NCBI GenBank assembly: GCA_012959465.1
Contig: DUDC01000017.1
Span: forward strand, 1 to 35,400
DNA: 35,400 bases
Direction: 5' to 3'
DNA from: Planctomycetaceae bacterium
GTDB taxonomy: Bacteria > Planctomycetota > Planctomycetia > Pirellulales > Pirellulaceae
Made by a program: the position numbers and the translations under genes. The notes below the pieces were generated by a model. The model saw only the letters and a program-made list of their open reading frames with translations, made no database searches and was not told the origin of the DNA. Below are positions 25,092-33,494 of this stretch, piece after piece; positions within the stretch are counted from its first letter, which is position 1, and each line of letters starts with the position of its first letter.

Positions 25092-26432
25092 CTAGCCGCT
25101 CAGGCCGTCTACGTCCCAGCCTTGACGATACGCGTGGTGCACGAATGCGTCAGCCGCCGGCAGATTCGGGAACTTCATCGTCTCGGAATTCCATTCCAAC
25201 CGTTGGTTCGGGAACCGAATAGCGACGGTTCCCAACAAGACCGTCTCAGTCAACGGACCGGCATAGTCGAAGTGCGAGGTCGTCTTCCCTTGCCCCTTAC
25301 AAGCGTTGGTCCACTCCAGATAGTGGTCGTGGGCTGGCACCAGTGCGATCTCGGTCTTCGCGAACTTGGACGAGGGAAACAACTGAGGTGTTCCGCCGTT
25401 ACGACAGAGCAAAACCCCATTATCACCGACGAATAGGGAGCCGTTATCCGGAAGCGGTGGTTCGTCAGCCGGCAAGAGAGCCTGGTCCGGTTTCTTGCCA
25501 CCGTCGTACCACGTTACGTTTAGCGAATCAGCCGTGTGCTTCGTCCCGGAAAACTCGTAAGTGATAATTCCCCAATTAGGAAACGTCTCGTCATTCGGCT
25601 TGGGACCGGACGAACGAACGGCCGTTGGCGAACCGAGGCCACAGCTCCAGACGACCGGATCGATGATGTGGCACCCCATGTCGCCGAGTGCGCCGACTCC
25701 AAAATCCAACCAACCTCGCCAGTTGAATGGATGATAGACACCTCGATTTTTTTTTCGGCCCGGTTGTGGGCCAACAAACGGTCGCTCCTTCGCGACTCCC
25801 AGCCAGAGATCCCAATGCAAATGGTCGGGCACGGGGTCGCTTCCCTGGGGCCGTTCCACACCCTGCGGCCAAATTGGGCGATTCGACCACGCGTGCGCTT
25901 CCTTTACCTTGCCGATCACTCCGGATTGAATCAGTTTCACCAAAGTCATGTAGCCCGTTCCGCTGTGCCCTTGATTTCCCATCTGTGTGACGACGCCATG
26001 TTTCTTGGCAATCAACCGCATTTGCCGAGCCTCATAGAGCGTGTGCGCTAGTGGCTTCTGTACGTAGACGTGCTTTCCACGCTGCATCGCCGAAACGGCG
26101 ATCGGCGCATGCATGTGATCGGGAGTCGAAACGGTCACCGCATCGATGTCCTTCTGGTCGAGCAGCCTACGCCAGTCGTTGTACTTCTTGGCACTCGGAT
26201 AGAGTGATGCGGACGCTGCCAGCGTTCGATCGTCCACGTCGCATATCGCCACAACGGCCTGGCCAACGGATGTGCTGGCGATGTCGCCACGGCCCTTTCC
26301 TCCCACACCGACACCGGCGATTTGGAGACGCTCGTTGGCGCCAAACACTGTCGATGGAATCACCAGCGGCAATCCAAACCCGACAGCGGCCGATTGGGCA
26401 ATAAAATCACGACGTGTGGGCGGACGATTCAT
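25092..26432 (-). CDS. Tat-exported Gfo/Idh/MocA family oxidoreductase
   Basis: The start at 26432 is supported by AAGGA 8 nt upstream; a start at 26450 would add six residues. The N-terminus is a Tat signal ([20 protein letters not shown]). A Rossmann domain follows with [11 protein letters not shown] for NAD(P) binding, then VAICDVDDR and [20 protein letters not shown]. The usual EKP motif is QKP ([13 protein letters not shown]), as in many planctomycete members. [20 protein letters not shown] and HWDLWLG are typical of the sugar-modifying group. The enzyme probably oxidises or epimerises a sugar or cyclitol outside the cytoplasm with a bound cofactor, but the substrate is unknown. It lies between the SGNH hydrolase and sulfatase 3 on the same strand, consistent with one catabolic operon. 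Confidence 0.93.
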   Translation of the reverse strand: MNRPPTRRDFIAQSAAVGFGLPLVIPSTVFGANERLQIAGVGVGGKGRGDIASTSVGQAVVAICDVDDRTLAASASLYPSAKKYNDWRRLLDQKDIDAVTVSTPDHMHAPIAVSAMQRGKHVYVQKPLAHTLYEARQMRLIAKKHGVVTQMGNQGHSGTGYMTLVKLIQSGVIGKVKEAHAWSNRPIWPQGVERPQGSDPVPDHLHWDLWLGVAKERPFVGPQPGRKKNRGVYHPFNWRGWLDFGVGALGDMGCHIIDPVVWSCGLGSPTAVRSSGPKPNDETFPNWGIITYEFSGTKHTADSLNVTWYDGGKKPDQALLPADEPPLPDNGSLFVGDNGVLLCRNGGTPQLFPSSKFAKTEIALVPAHDHYLEWTNACKGQGKTTSHFDYAGPLTETVLLGTVAIRFPNQRLEWNSETMKFPNLPAADAFVHHAYRQGWDVDGLSG

Positions 26433-26554
26433 AGCACGATCCTTTTGCAATACATCAAGTGACTGGTAGTGCGATCACTTCTTGTCGCATCGAGCGTTGC
26501 GGTTCTGCCCGCGATTGTACCAACTTCCATTGGCGATCGAGCCAACTACCGACG

Positions 26555-27925
26555 TCAATTCGAAGTGGCACCAACCGGGCGTTGCAGTACATAACGACGC
26601 GACCTGGGTTGGTTGATTTGAAAGATCTTGTCCTCGATTTCGCGTGCTGCGCGTTCAAATTGCCGCACACGGACTTCCATACCAACCGTCTTGGCCTTGA
26701 GGTCTTCGACCTGCTTAGCGAGCTGAGCATTTTCCGGGCTCTGCTTTAACTGCTCTCGGGCGCGTGCATAGCGTTGAAAGAGTGACCATTGACCTCTCAT
26801 GCTGCGAACCGGGCCCGCATTTCGCTCCTTGTTGAGCGCGGCCACTTGCAAAGCCTGCTGGTATTGGGGTGTATTCGACGTCCCCTGCAGTTCGATGTGT
26901 CGAGCCAAGGCACTCGCTTGATACGTGCCGATGGTCTCTCCATCGATGGTCAGCTCGTACTGTCCGGGAGGAAGGACGTGAATCTCGAGCGCCTCACGAC
27001 TCGCCTTGTGTCCGAGATGCAGCAGATCGACACCCACTTGAGCATCGTCCGGCACAACCCACGGTAGTCCTTCGGCGGTCCAGGTAAACTCGAGTCGTTC
27101 GTCGGTCAGCTTCAGTTCGCTGACCTTTCCGCCGCTCGCTCTTGCCGTCACTTGTCCCTTATCTCCGTGAAGGATCCGAATACTCGACAACGGCTTACGT
27201 AAGCCCATATCCTCGATGATCGAGAAGGCCATCACGATCTGTCCCGCCGCGCCGGGATGAACCGAATCACGAATCATGGTGAATTCGGGATTCGTCTTAC
27301 GTTCGACCAATGTCAAGTTGTTGAGCCGACTGTACATGTCAACAAAACCATAACCATTGACAACAGCTACTTCACGAAGCCATGTGCCGTAGTAGGCCAA
27401 GACCGAATTGTAGAATTCCAATTTAGCAGGGGCCTGTTGTCGTTTGCCGAGTCGCGCAGCGCGAGAATCGAACATTGTTGGAGTCATCAAAATCGGCACC
27501 GCGCCGCAACCCTTGATCCGCTCGACAACTTCAGTCATGTCTTTGTGGTAGGTCTCAAAAATAGCCGCGTCAAAGGGCTGATAGCGACCGTCGTTCATGC
27601 CCAACAGAATTGTCACGTATTTTGGCTTGTACGCTGCCACATCAATCTCAAATCGCTCCAGAGCATCCCATGCTTTGGCTCCGCCCACGCCGGCGTTGTG
27701 AAACCGAATTCGCTTACCCGGGTATCGAGTGTAGAAAAAGTCCTCGACGTATTGAGTGTACAGGCATTGATGCGTAATGCTGTCACCGAGGAAGACCAGC
27801 GTGTCGCCGTCTTCCAATTCCATCGTGCCGACCGGCGTATTGAAGTCAGCAGCAGTGACCACGCCGATGCTTGCCATCATGATCAGCAGACATATGGTGG
27901 TCCGAAATCGTCGATAGTGAAACAT
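26555..27925 (-). CDS. Secreted SGNH/GDSL hydrolase
   Basis: The 456-residue product has a Sec signal (residues 1-26, ICLLIMMASIGVVTAAD) and an SGNH hydrolase domain. Block I is FLGDSITHQ with nucleophile S49. NAGVGG supplies block II. LLGMND (109-112) is block III with N111, and RDSVHPGAAGQ gives D220 and H223 of block V. Such enzymes usually act as carbohydrate esterases, lipases or deacetylases. Residues ~235-345 are beta-rich and the last ~100 are coiled-coil-like (ARAREQLKQSPENAQLAKQV). The start is backed by AGGAG 8 nt upstream. It is the first gene of a minus-strand run with the oxidoreductase and sulfatase 3, and may deacylate the same glycan. Confidence 0.92.
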   Translation of the reverse strand: MFHYRRFRTTICLLIMMASIGVVTAADFNTPVGTMELEDGDTLVFLGDSITHQCLYTQYVEDFFYTRYPGKRIRFHNAGVGGAKAWDALERFEIDVAAYKPKYVTILLGMNDGRYQPFDAAIFETYHKDMTEVVERIKGCGAVPILMTPTMFDSRAARLGKRQQAPAKLEFYNSVLAYYGTWLREVAVVNGYGFVDMYSRLNNLTLVERKTNPEFTMIRDSVHPGAAGQIVMAFSIIEDMGLRKPLSSIRILHGDKGQVTARASGGKVSELKLTDERLEFTWTAEGLPWVVPDDAQVGVDLLHLGHKASREALEIHVLPPGQYELTIDGETIGTYQASALARHIELQGTSNTPQYQQALQVAALNKERNAGPVRSMRGQWSLFQRYARAREQLKQSPENAQLAKQVEDLKAKTVGMEVRVRQFERAAREIEDKIFQINQPRSRRYVLQRPVGATSN

Positions 27926-28018
27926 TTAGACAGCTCCTGTCATTTGGCAGAACAGATGAAATTCGACGCCCTAATGCTACTCGAACCGCGACGTGTGTGC
28001 GATTAGGTTCGTGTTGAA

Positions 28019-28151
28019 AATGTGTGGCACTGGCTTCGCCATTGCATTCAGGCTCTCGTCCCGACCAACAGACAGAAGCGGGACGCTGGCTAACATGCGC
28101 CGCCCGACTTGCTGCCCACATCGAACGTATTCCGTGGGCTGGCACCCACGG
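28019..28151. repeat. Composite intergenic repeat: AATGTGTGGCACTGGC copy plus two hairpins
   Basis: It begins with AATGTGTGGCACTGGCT (28019-28035), the family seen at 13573, 15744 and 18454. CGTCCCG (28057-28063) pairs with CGGGACG (28079-28085), and CCGTGGG (28132-28138) pairs with CCCACGG (28145-28151). It fills the gap between two minus-strand genes. Confidence 0.82.
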
Positions 28152-28182
28152 CTACATGCCTCGGCCGCATTCGCGGCAACTG

Positions 28183-29346
28183 CTAGCGTGGCGAACTGAC
28201 CCACGCTTGAAGTGCTGTCGCCACCTCCGGCCCGTGACGACCACCCGTGTAATTGACGACGCCGAACCTCTTCGTCCTCAGGTCCATCAACATATAACTG
28301 AAATAGCCGCTCAATGCCCCGCCGTGTGACAAGATCGATCTCTCACCCGATGCCTTGTCCGTGACTATTTTCACACCGAAACCGTATCCTCCGACATCTT
28401 GGGATGTCCGAGCAGTGGTCATCTGCTGCCAATTGGATTGACTTAAAACTCTTCGCTCACCCAAGGTGCCTTTTCCAATCATCATTTGAGCGAAACTCGC
28501 GGCCTCACGCGCTGGAGAGTAGATACTGCCTCCAACCAACACCAACTTGTGACGATTCCCCAGCAAGTGAGGTGTCGACTTGGAGACAATCAACTTCCCA
28601 TTGGCCAGTTGGTGACCGACGGCGACATTGTCATGGCCAGCTGGAACAAAGTAGGATGTTGCGGCAAGATCCAACGGTCGACAAACGTGTCTCGACAACA
28701 ATTCGTCGAACGGCTGTTCACCAGCGACCTCCGCTACTCGACCGAGCACACAATAACCCGCACCGCTATATGCATACCGACTTCCGGGCCTGGCAATCAA
28801 CCGTTCGGCACCGATACCCGTTACGGACTCGGACAACGACAACTTAAAATCTCGTATCCAGCGAGTCTGTGTAGATGTCAGGCGATTTCGCTGCGTGTAG
28901 ATCCCGGAACGGTGACACAGCAACTCGCCGAGCGTTGGAGCTCGAGGCGCTTTGCCAGCCCCTTCGATCTCCAACACGGAAAACTCAGCCAGCCAATGGT
29001 CGATGGGTACATCAAGTTTCACCTTCCCCTCTGACTCCAGAGCCAAAATAACCGCGGCCGCGAACATTTTCGAACAAGAGCCGATGCAAAAGCGCGTATC
29101 GTCGTCCACCGGCTTATTAGTTTCGACGCTTTGTACGCCGAAACTCTTCAAGATCATCGGTGAGTCAATCGAACCGACCGCCACCTGAGCTCCGGCAATT
29201 TTGGACTCCTTGACGAGCCGCGTCATGAGTCGACTAATCTCGCTGGCTGAAAATCGCGCGGGCGACGACGCACCGGGCTTCCGTTCGTCCGCAACAACAT
29301 TAACGGCCAGGTTTAGCACCACAAAAATGGCCAGACATCGATTCAT
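28183..29346 (-). CDS. Secreted serine beta-lactamase-like hydrolase (class C / esterase type)
   Basis: The 387-residue product starts with a Sec signal (LAIFVVLNLAVNVVAD). The serine beta-lactamase/PBP fold shows S90-C-S-K93 (in FCIGSCSKMFAAAV) as the SxxK nucleophile motif. The second motif is Y193-S-G195 (YAYSGAGYCVLGRVAE), where most relatives have Y-x-N. HGGALSGYFSYM near residue 348 corresponds to the third HxG/KTG motif. Family members include class C beta-lactamases, DD-peptidases, EstB-type esterases and many uncharacterised secreted hydrolases. The function here is more likely peptidase or esterase than drug resistance. The start lacks an obvious Shine-Dalgarno. It follows the small-protein gene by ~197 bp and may be transcribed alone. 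Confidence 0.9.
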   Translation of the reverse strand: MNRCLAIFVVLNLAVNVVADERKPGASSPARFSASEISRLMTRLVKESKIAGAQVAVGSIDSPMILKSFGVQSVETNKPVDDDTRFCIGSCSKMFAAAVILALESEGKVKLDVPIDHWLAEFSVLEIEGAGKAPRAPTLGELLCHRSGIYTQRNRLTSTQTRWIRDFKLSLSESVTGIGAERLIARPGSRYAYSGAGYCVLGRVAEVAGEQPFDELLSRHVCRPLDLAATSYFVPAGHDNVAVGHQLANGKLIVSKSTPHLLGNRHKLVLVGGSIYSPAREAASFAQMMIGKGTLGERRVLSQSNWQQMTTARTSQDVGGYGFGVKIVTDKASGERSILSHGGALSGYFSYMLMDLRTKRFGVVNYTGGRHGPEVATALQAWVSSPR

Positions 29347-29414
29347 GATCCATGATCACTTTGCAACAAAAGGGCAGGGGGGTGTGGCATTTTATACCCG
29401 CCAAAGTTTGGAGT

Positions 29415-29437
29415 GCGGTGACTTGTCACCGCTTTTT
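29415..29437 (+). repeat. Hairpin GCGGTGAC/GTCACCGC with T-tract
   Basis: An 8-bp perfect stem (29415-29422 with 29425-29432, loop TT) is followed by TTTTT on the plus strand. No plus-strand gene precedes it, so it is probably a dispersed palindromic element that resembles a terminator. Confidence 0.6.
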
Positions 29438-29543
29438 AATAGAATTGACTTGAACGACGTACAACCGTATTGAGTCCCACTGTCGTGAGTTTTTGGATAG
29501 CGTCTGAGTGACCGGAAGCCAGTGAATCAAAACTCACCTCTTC

Positions 29544-29807
29544 CTAATTCGGCGGTTTGATCTTGCGGATTCCGGAAAACACGTACGCGGGATTCCGTTG
29601 CAAGGCGATGTGGGTGGCCGCTCGACTGTTTCCCGCGGGCACGAGCACCGTCGTGGGAGGTCCATATGTCCCTTGCCGAGGGACAAGTCCGACCTCCCAC
29701 AGATCGGTCACGCCCGTTCCAACGGTCAGTAATCCCAACTTTAGCATTTCGATCTGTTGGCGGTTGAGCTGTTGATCTCGTTGATGTGCCATGGCTGAAG
29801 ATCGCAC
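29544..29807 (-). CDS. Small hypothetical protein (87 aa)
   Basis: I do not recognise this protein. A perfect AGGAGG lies 8 nt before a GTG at 29807, which decides the start over the ATG at 29792. The N-terminal half is helical and polar (AHQRDQQLNRQQIEMLKLGL). The second half is Gly/Pro/Thr-rich and beta-like (LVPRQGTYGPPTTVLVPAGN) and ends SGIRKIKPPN. There is no signal peptide or membrane segment and no cysteine. It is 91 bp after the PxDVY repeat gene, on the same strand, so it may be the third gene of the kinase operon. Confidence 0.6.
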   Translation of the reverse strand: MRSSAMAHQRDQQLNRQQIEMLKLGLLTVGTGVTDLWEVGLVPRQGTYGPPTTVLVPAGNSRAATHIALQRNPAYVFSGIRKIKPPN

Positions 29808-29815
29808 GAGAAAGT

Positions 29816-29821
29816 CCTCCT
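29816..29821 (-). promoter_or_regulatory. Shine-Dalgarno of the small protein gene
   Basis: AGGAGG on the minus strand, 8 nt from the GTG at 29807. It is among the best ribosome-binding sites in the window and is the main evidence that this short frame is real. Confidence 0.75.
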
Positions 29822-29898
29822 GTTGGTGTGCCTTTTCGTTTTTGTCCGCCTGCAGCCAAGATTGCCAACCATAAATCCCCTAGACTCGGGTTTCGATA

Positions 29899-30891
29899 TC
29901 AGTTTTTTCCTGTTTTTAGCCAATCGGGGTTGTTGCTGCTCTCGCTTTCTAGTTGATCAAGCTGGGCTTCAAGGATCCCGACTCGTTGATAGACATCCGA
30001 CGGAATTTTTAGGCCGGGATTAAACACGGCTCTGGGCGGCGTACTACCCGCGATTTGATTTTGAAGGTGAACCAACTGGGCAACTACCAGCGACGCGATA
30101 TCGTACACATCGCTCGGTTGCGCGACAGACACCGTCTCTTCGTCCTCTGCGAGTTCAATCATTTTCAGGCCAGAGGACTCCGCGATCTTCCTGAGCTTGC
30201 GTGAGCATCGAACGAGGCGTTCGTAGACATCGGACGGTTTTTTCTTCCGTTCGAAAGTCGGATCATCTGGAATTCTCGTTGTGCCTGGAAACTCCTCTAG
30301 AAGTTTAGCCCCATAGCCGATCGCGAGAGTCACTTCTTGGTAAACGTCACTGGGAGAAAACTTCTTCTGCATCAGTATATTCAATGTCCGGTTCGCTTGG
30401 ACGATCGCTTTGAAAACATCTGTCGGTGTTTTTGAATCATCTCTTTCGATTCCGACTGCTCTTTCAGGAGTATTCAGCCTGTGTTTTACACAGCGGATTC
30501 GCAGTAGAGCACCATCGACCATTTCATAGACATCCGCAGGTAGGAGATCGCGGTTTGGAATCTCCGGAATCTCATTGTGTTCGCGGGTCTGTTCGTAGCA
30601 AAACCGTTCTGCTTTTCGAAACATGGTAACGGCTTGGAAGTAGACGTCCCTTGGTGCGGCCTCTTCCACTCTTAGATCAGCTTGTCTGTTAACGGGTTTA
30701 CCTAATTCCACGCGAATGAGGTCGAGCTCCGCATGCACTAACATGACAAGAACGTACACGTCTGGCGGTTCAATCAACTTTGTGTTGCCAGACTCGTTGG
30801 GGCCGGCCGCACCTTGCCCTACGACTACGGCTGACGTGAGTAAACTGCACGCAAGAGCAGACGTCAAAACGATTTTATGTCGACATCGCAT
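29899..30891 (-). CDS. Secreted protein built of eight PxDVY repeats
   Basis: From the ATG at 30891 (AAGGAG upstream) the product has 330 residues. Residues 1-26 are a Sec signal (IVLTSALACSLLTSAVVVGQ). The rest is a tandem array of eight modules, each opening with P-x-D-V-[YF] and continuing as an amphipathic helix (for example PSDVYQRVGILEAQLDQL). The motif Asp is at residues 44, 82, 120, 158, 182, 221, 261 and 299, so spacing is 38, 38, 38, 24, 39, 40 and 38. The fourth unit lacks about 14 linker residues. No known domain, cysteine pair or catalytic motif was recognised. Its start lies inside the kinase gene (17-nt overlap), which points to translational coupling. It is probably periplasmic and may bind the kinase's sensor region. 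Confidence 0.88.
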   Translation of the reverse strand: MRCRHKIVLTSALACSLLTSAVVVGQGAAGPNESGNTKLIEPPDVYVLVMLVHAELDLIRVELGKPVNRQADLRVEEAAPRDVYFQAVTMFRKAERFCYEQTREHNEIPEIPNRDLLPADVYEMVDGALLRIRCVKHRLNTPERAVGIERDDSKTPTDVFKAIVQANRTLNILMQKKFSPSDVYQEVTLAIGYGAKLLEEFPGTTRIPDDPTFERKKKPSDVYERLVRCSRKLRKIAESSGLKMIELAEDEETVSVAQPSDVYDIASLVVAQLVHLQNQIAGSTPPRAVFNPGLKIPSDVYQRVGILEAQLDQLESESSNNPDWLKTGKN

Positions 30892-33361
30892 TCGACGATT
30901 CTCTCCTTGATATGACTTTTGAATTCTTGAGCACAAGCCAGCTACAAACAAACGCCGCTATTGCGAGAATGACAGAGACAATGCAGGAAAAATTGCTAAT
31001 GGTGGAGACACGCGAACTTCGATTGACCATCGCCTTACTGTTCCGAACCGTGATCGTTTCGAGTTGAGTGGTGACGAGGGCGCTAACCGGAACGGCCTCA
31101 GTGCGAAGATAATGCTGTGCAGTGTTCCACGAGGGCGAACTACGTATTTGAATCGCTCGAGCCGCGATTCGGTCGAGATTGGGCAGTTCTGCCTCTAGCC
31201 AATCAACCAGACCGTCGACTTGAAAATCGCCCAACGATCCGCTGGAAGAGAGTTTTTCTAAGGACGAATTAACCAACCCAAGTTGCGATCGATAGGCGTG
31301 AAGAGAAATCTCTTCACCCAGGTTCAAATAGGCCAATAGCTGAGTTTGACTTATCGCGAAGTGAGCGCGGAAATTCGAGAGCGTCGTCAACAGAGCCGTA
31401 TCGCTGGCATCGCGATCCACGAGACGATCGCCCATTTCGGCCGCCACCTTCAAGATGGTATTTGCCAAGGGTTCCACGTCCAAAGCGTATGCGTCAAGTG
31501 CTGGACGGTTGCCTGGTGATTGTGCAACATCCTCGATCCACCACTGCATTTCTCGCAGGTCTTCCAATAGCCTCTCGATGGCGGCAAGTTCTCGTTTGTC
31601 ACTCGCTGAATCGGCTGCTAGCGTCTTCAGCTCTTCCAACGAGGGGATGATCTCATCGTCCCACGCCGATTTTCTTTGTTTGAGAAACGCTGGGTCATTT
31701 AAGGCAACCCAACCTCGCAGTGCTCCCAGAGATGTTTGCACGCCACCCAAGCACCGATTGGACTCACGTGCCGCTGGGCCTTGCTGGTTAGCCAGGTTGA
31801 GGGCGTTGGAGCGAAGCCACATGGTTACGCCGACGCCGACGATCAGCAGTTCTCCGATGCCAGCACACAACACGCCGAATGCCTGACGTTGCCTGCGAAG
31901 CAACCGTTTTCTAGTTGCCACTTGCTGCGCAATCGCGATTTCCTCGTCAAGAACGAGATTGCCTTCATCATCACCTCCGAGTAGCGACGTTGCCAAATCT
32001 AAGTCACCATTCTGCAACGCTACCATAGAGTAGGCAACTTTCGCTCGAGCCAGATTCTTGGTAGCGATCTCATTTTCTGGCCACATCGAGATTGCTTCTT
32101 CGAGGCCAAACACGGCTTTGGAAAAAGTGCGATAGTTGTTCGTCAGTTCGGCGCTGGCAAGCTCTTCGATGGATCTGGTAGCCATCCTGGAGGAGTTAGA
32201 GTGAACTTCGTAACTCCGAATCGCATCTTGAAAGTCCTTTACCGAGTCGAAACGGTCACCTGGTTCCGACGCCATCGCATACAGCGCGATGTCCATCAGC
32301 TCGCCAGACCTCTTCGTTGGCCTGATGACATTTCTGCCTGCCGAAATCAGACACTTCGTGACTGACTCGCCACAGTGAGGCGCTAGATTGGTCAGGATTT
32401 GGTACAGGATTGCGCCGAGCAAATAGATATCACTCGCTGGACCAATACGCGACAGGTCACCGATCGCTAACTCGGGCGACATGTATGCTGGCGTGCCACC
32501 AATTCCGGCGGTTATCACGCCAAGGTTCTTGCTGTATTGCTTGGTTGCGATAGCGAGGCCCCAGTCCATCACGAAGACCTCGCCGTAGTCGCCCAGCATG
32601 ATGTTTTCTGGTTTGAGATCGCGGTGAACAATGCCAACTGCATGGGCGAATGCTACAGCGTCTGAAACCCGAAGAAGAATTTCAATATTCTGTTCGACGG
32701 AGTTCTCTTCAATGGTGTCCAGCCAGGGCGTCCCATTCACGCGTTTCATGGCATAGAAAAGATCGCCCTTGCTCGAGCGTCCGGCGTCGTAAACGGGCAC
32801 AATGTTCGGGTGGGCCAGATCAGCGGTGATCACCGCTTCAGACAAGAACTTCAATTGAGAGTTTTTGTTTGCTACCGTCGCGGCCTTCAACATTTTAACC
32901 GCAACCGTTCGGCCCATCGAAGTCTGGTGAGCATCATAAACAACGCCCATGCCCCCTTCACCGAGAATCTTGAGAATCTCATAGTCCGCTATTGCATCTG
33001 ACGTATTGTTAAGTTCTCTGACGTCGCGATCTCGGACCGCCAGTGGCAGTTCAACGGAACTTGTCGTTTTCTCTTGCGTTGGTGGTTTTGTTTCGGCCTG
33101 AAGGGTAAAGTGCGGGTCATCATTCGAGATGCTGGTCCCGCTCCAGGCGAGCGCCAGCGTCCTGAGCAAATCGCTAGACTGAATCGCGTCATGGTCAACC
33201 GTCTGTATGTTGTGGTGCGTGGTTGGATTGCCATCCGCCACAGACGTGTCGACCGAAAAATCACCTGCCTCGATAGTGTGGGTGAAGGGACTTTCGCCGG
33301 TCGTTCCCGGATCCATCGAATCGAATTCATTTTCCCGTCCGGGATCATTGGGTTTGTTCAT
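30875..33361 (-). CDS. Membrane Ser/Thr protein kinase with extracytoplasmic helical sensor domain
   Basis: From the ATG at 33361 the protein has 828 residues; the frame is open to 33562, but that overlaps the channel gene. Residues 1-125 are polar and disordered. The Hanks-type kinase spans ~127-385: GEGGMG (134-139), catalytic Lys156 (VAVK), HRDLKPEN (246-253), DWG in place of DFG (266-268) and GTPAYMSPE. The region ~400-462 is TPR-like (FGLEEAISMWPENEIA, then NGDLDLATSLL). A membrane helix at ~494-515 is followed by a ~275-residue helical extracytoplasmic domain. Its LGALRGWVALNDPAFLKQR segment resembles CHASE3/four-helix-bundle sensors. A second helix (~791-811) returns the short tail to the cytoplasm. 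It overlaps the PxDVY gene by 17 nt. The extracytoplasmic domain probably senses a ligand or partner. Confidence 0.9.
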   Translation of the reverse strand: MNKPNDPGRENEFDSMDPGTTGESPFTHTIEAGDFSVDTSVADGNPTTHHNIQTVDHDAIQSSDLLRTLALAWSGTSISNDDPHFTLQAETKPPTQEKTTSSVELPLAVRDRDVRELNNTSDAIADYEILKILGEGGMGVVYDAHQTSMGRTVAVKMLKAATVANKNSQLKFLSEAVITADLAHPNIVPVYDAGRSSKGDLFYAMKRVNGTPWLDTIEENSVEQNIEILLRVSDAVAFAHAVGIVHRDLKPENIMLGDYGEVFVMDWGLAIATKQYSKNLGVITAGIGGTPAYMSPELAIGDLSRIGPASDIYLLGAILYQILTNLAPHCGESVTKCLISAGRNVIRPTKRSGELMDIALYAMASEPGDRFDSVKDFQDAIRSYEVHSNSSRMATRSIEELASAELTNNYRTFSKAVFGLEEAISMWPENEIATKNLARAKVAYSMVALQNGDLDLATSLLGGDDEGNLVLDEEIAIAQQVATRKRLLRRQRQAFGVLCAGIGELLIVGVGVTMWLRSNALNLANQQGPAARESNRCLGGVQTSLGALRGWVALNDPAFLKQRKSAWDDEIIPSLEELKTLAADSASDKRELAAIERLLEDLREMQWWIEDVAQSPGNRPALDAYALDVEPLANTILKVAAEMGDRLVDRDASDTALLTTLSNFRAHFAISQTQLLAYLNLGEEISLHAYRSQLGLVNSSLEKLSSSGSLGDFQVDGLVDWLEAELPNLDRIAARAIQIRSSPSWNTAQHYLRTEAVPVSALVTTQLETITVRNSKAMVNRSSRVSTISNFSCIVSVILAIAAFVCSWLVLKNSKVISRRESSNAMST

Positions 33362-33494
33362 GAGCGAATTTGCGGCAATTTGAAACTTGAAACGAGATGC
33401 AGTAGTATAGTCCAATTCGCATTTAAGCACCCGCTCAAGCTGAAATGCCCGGTCGCGATTAGTCCTTTGCCAAATAGTGAGGTAGCTCCGGACC
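33362..33494. promoter_or_regulatory. Divergent promoter region between kinase and channel genes
   Basis: This 133-bp gap must start transcription in both directions. It includes a weak GAGG (33479-33482) about 12 nt before the channel start. No operator repeats were seen. Confidence 0.5.

Noticed and set aside
28183..29346. Antibiotic-resistance beta-lactamase
   Set aside because: Only the general serine-hydrolase fold is supported; the second motif is atypical and related secreted hydrolases are common.
29415..29437. Terminator of a plus-strand gene
   Set aside because: It has a stem and T-tract, but no plus-strand gene precedes it.
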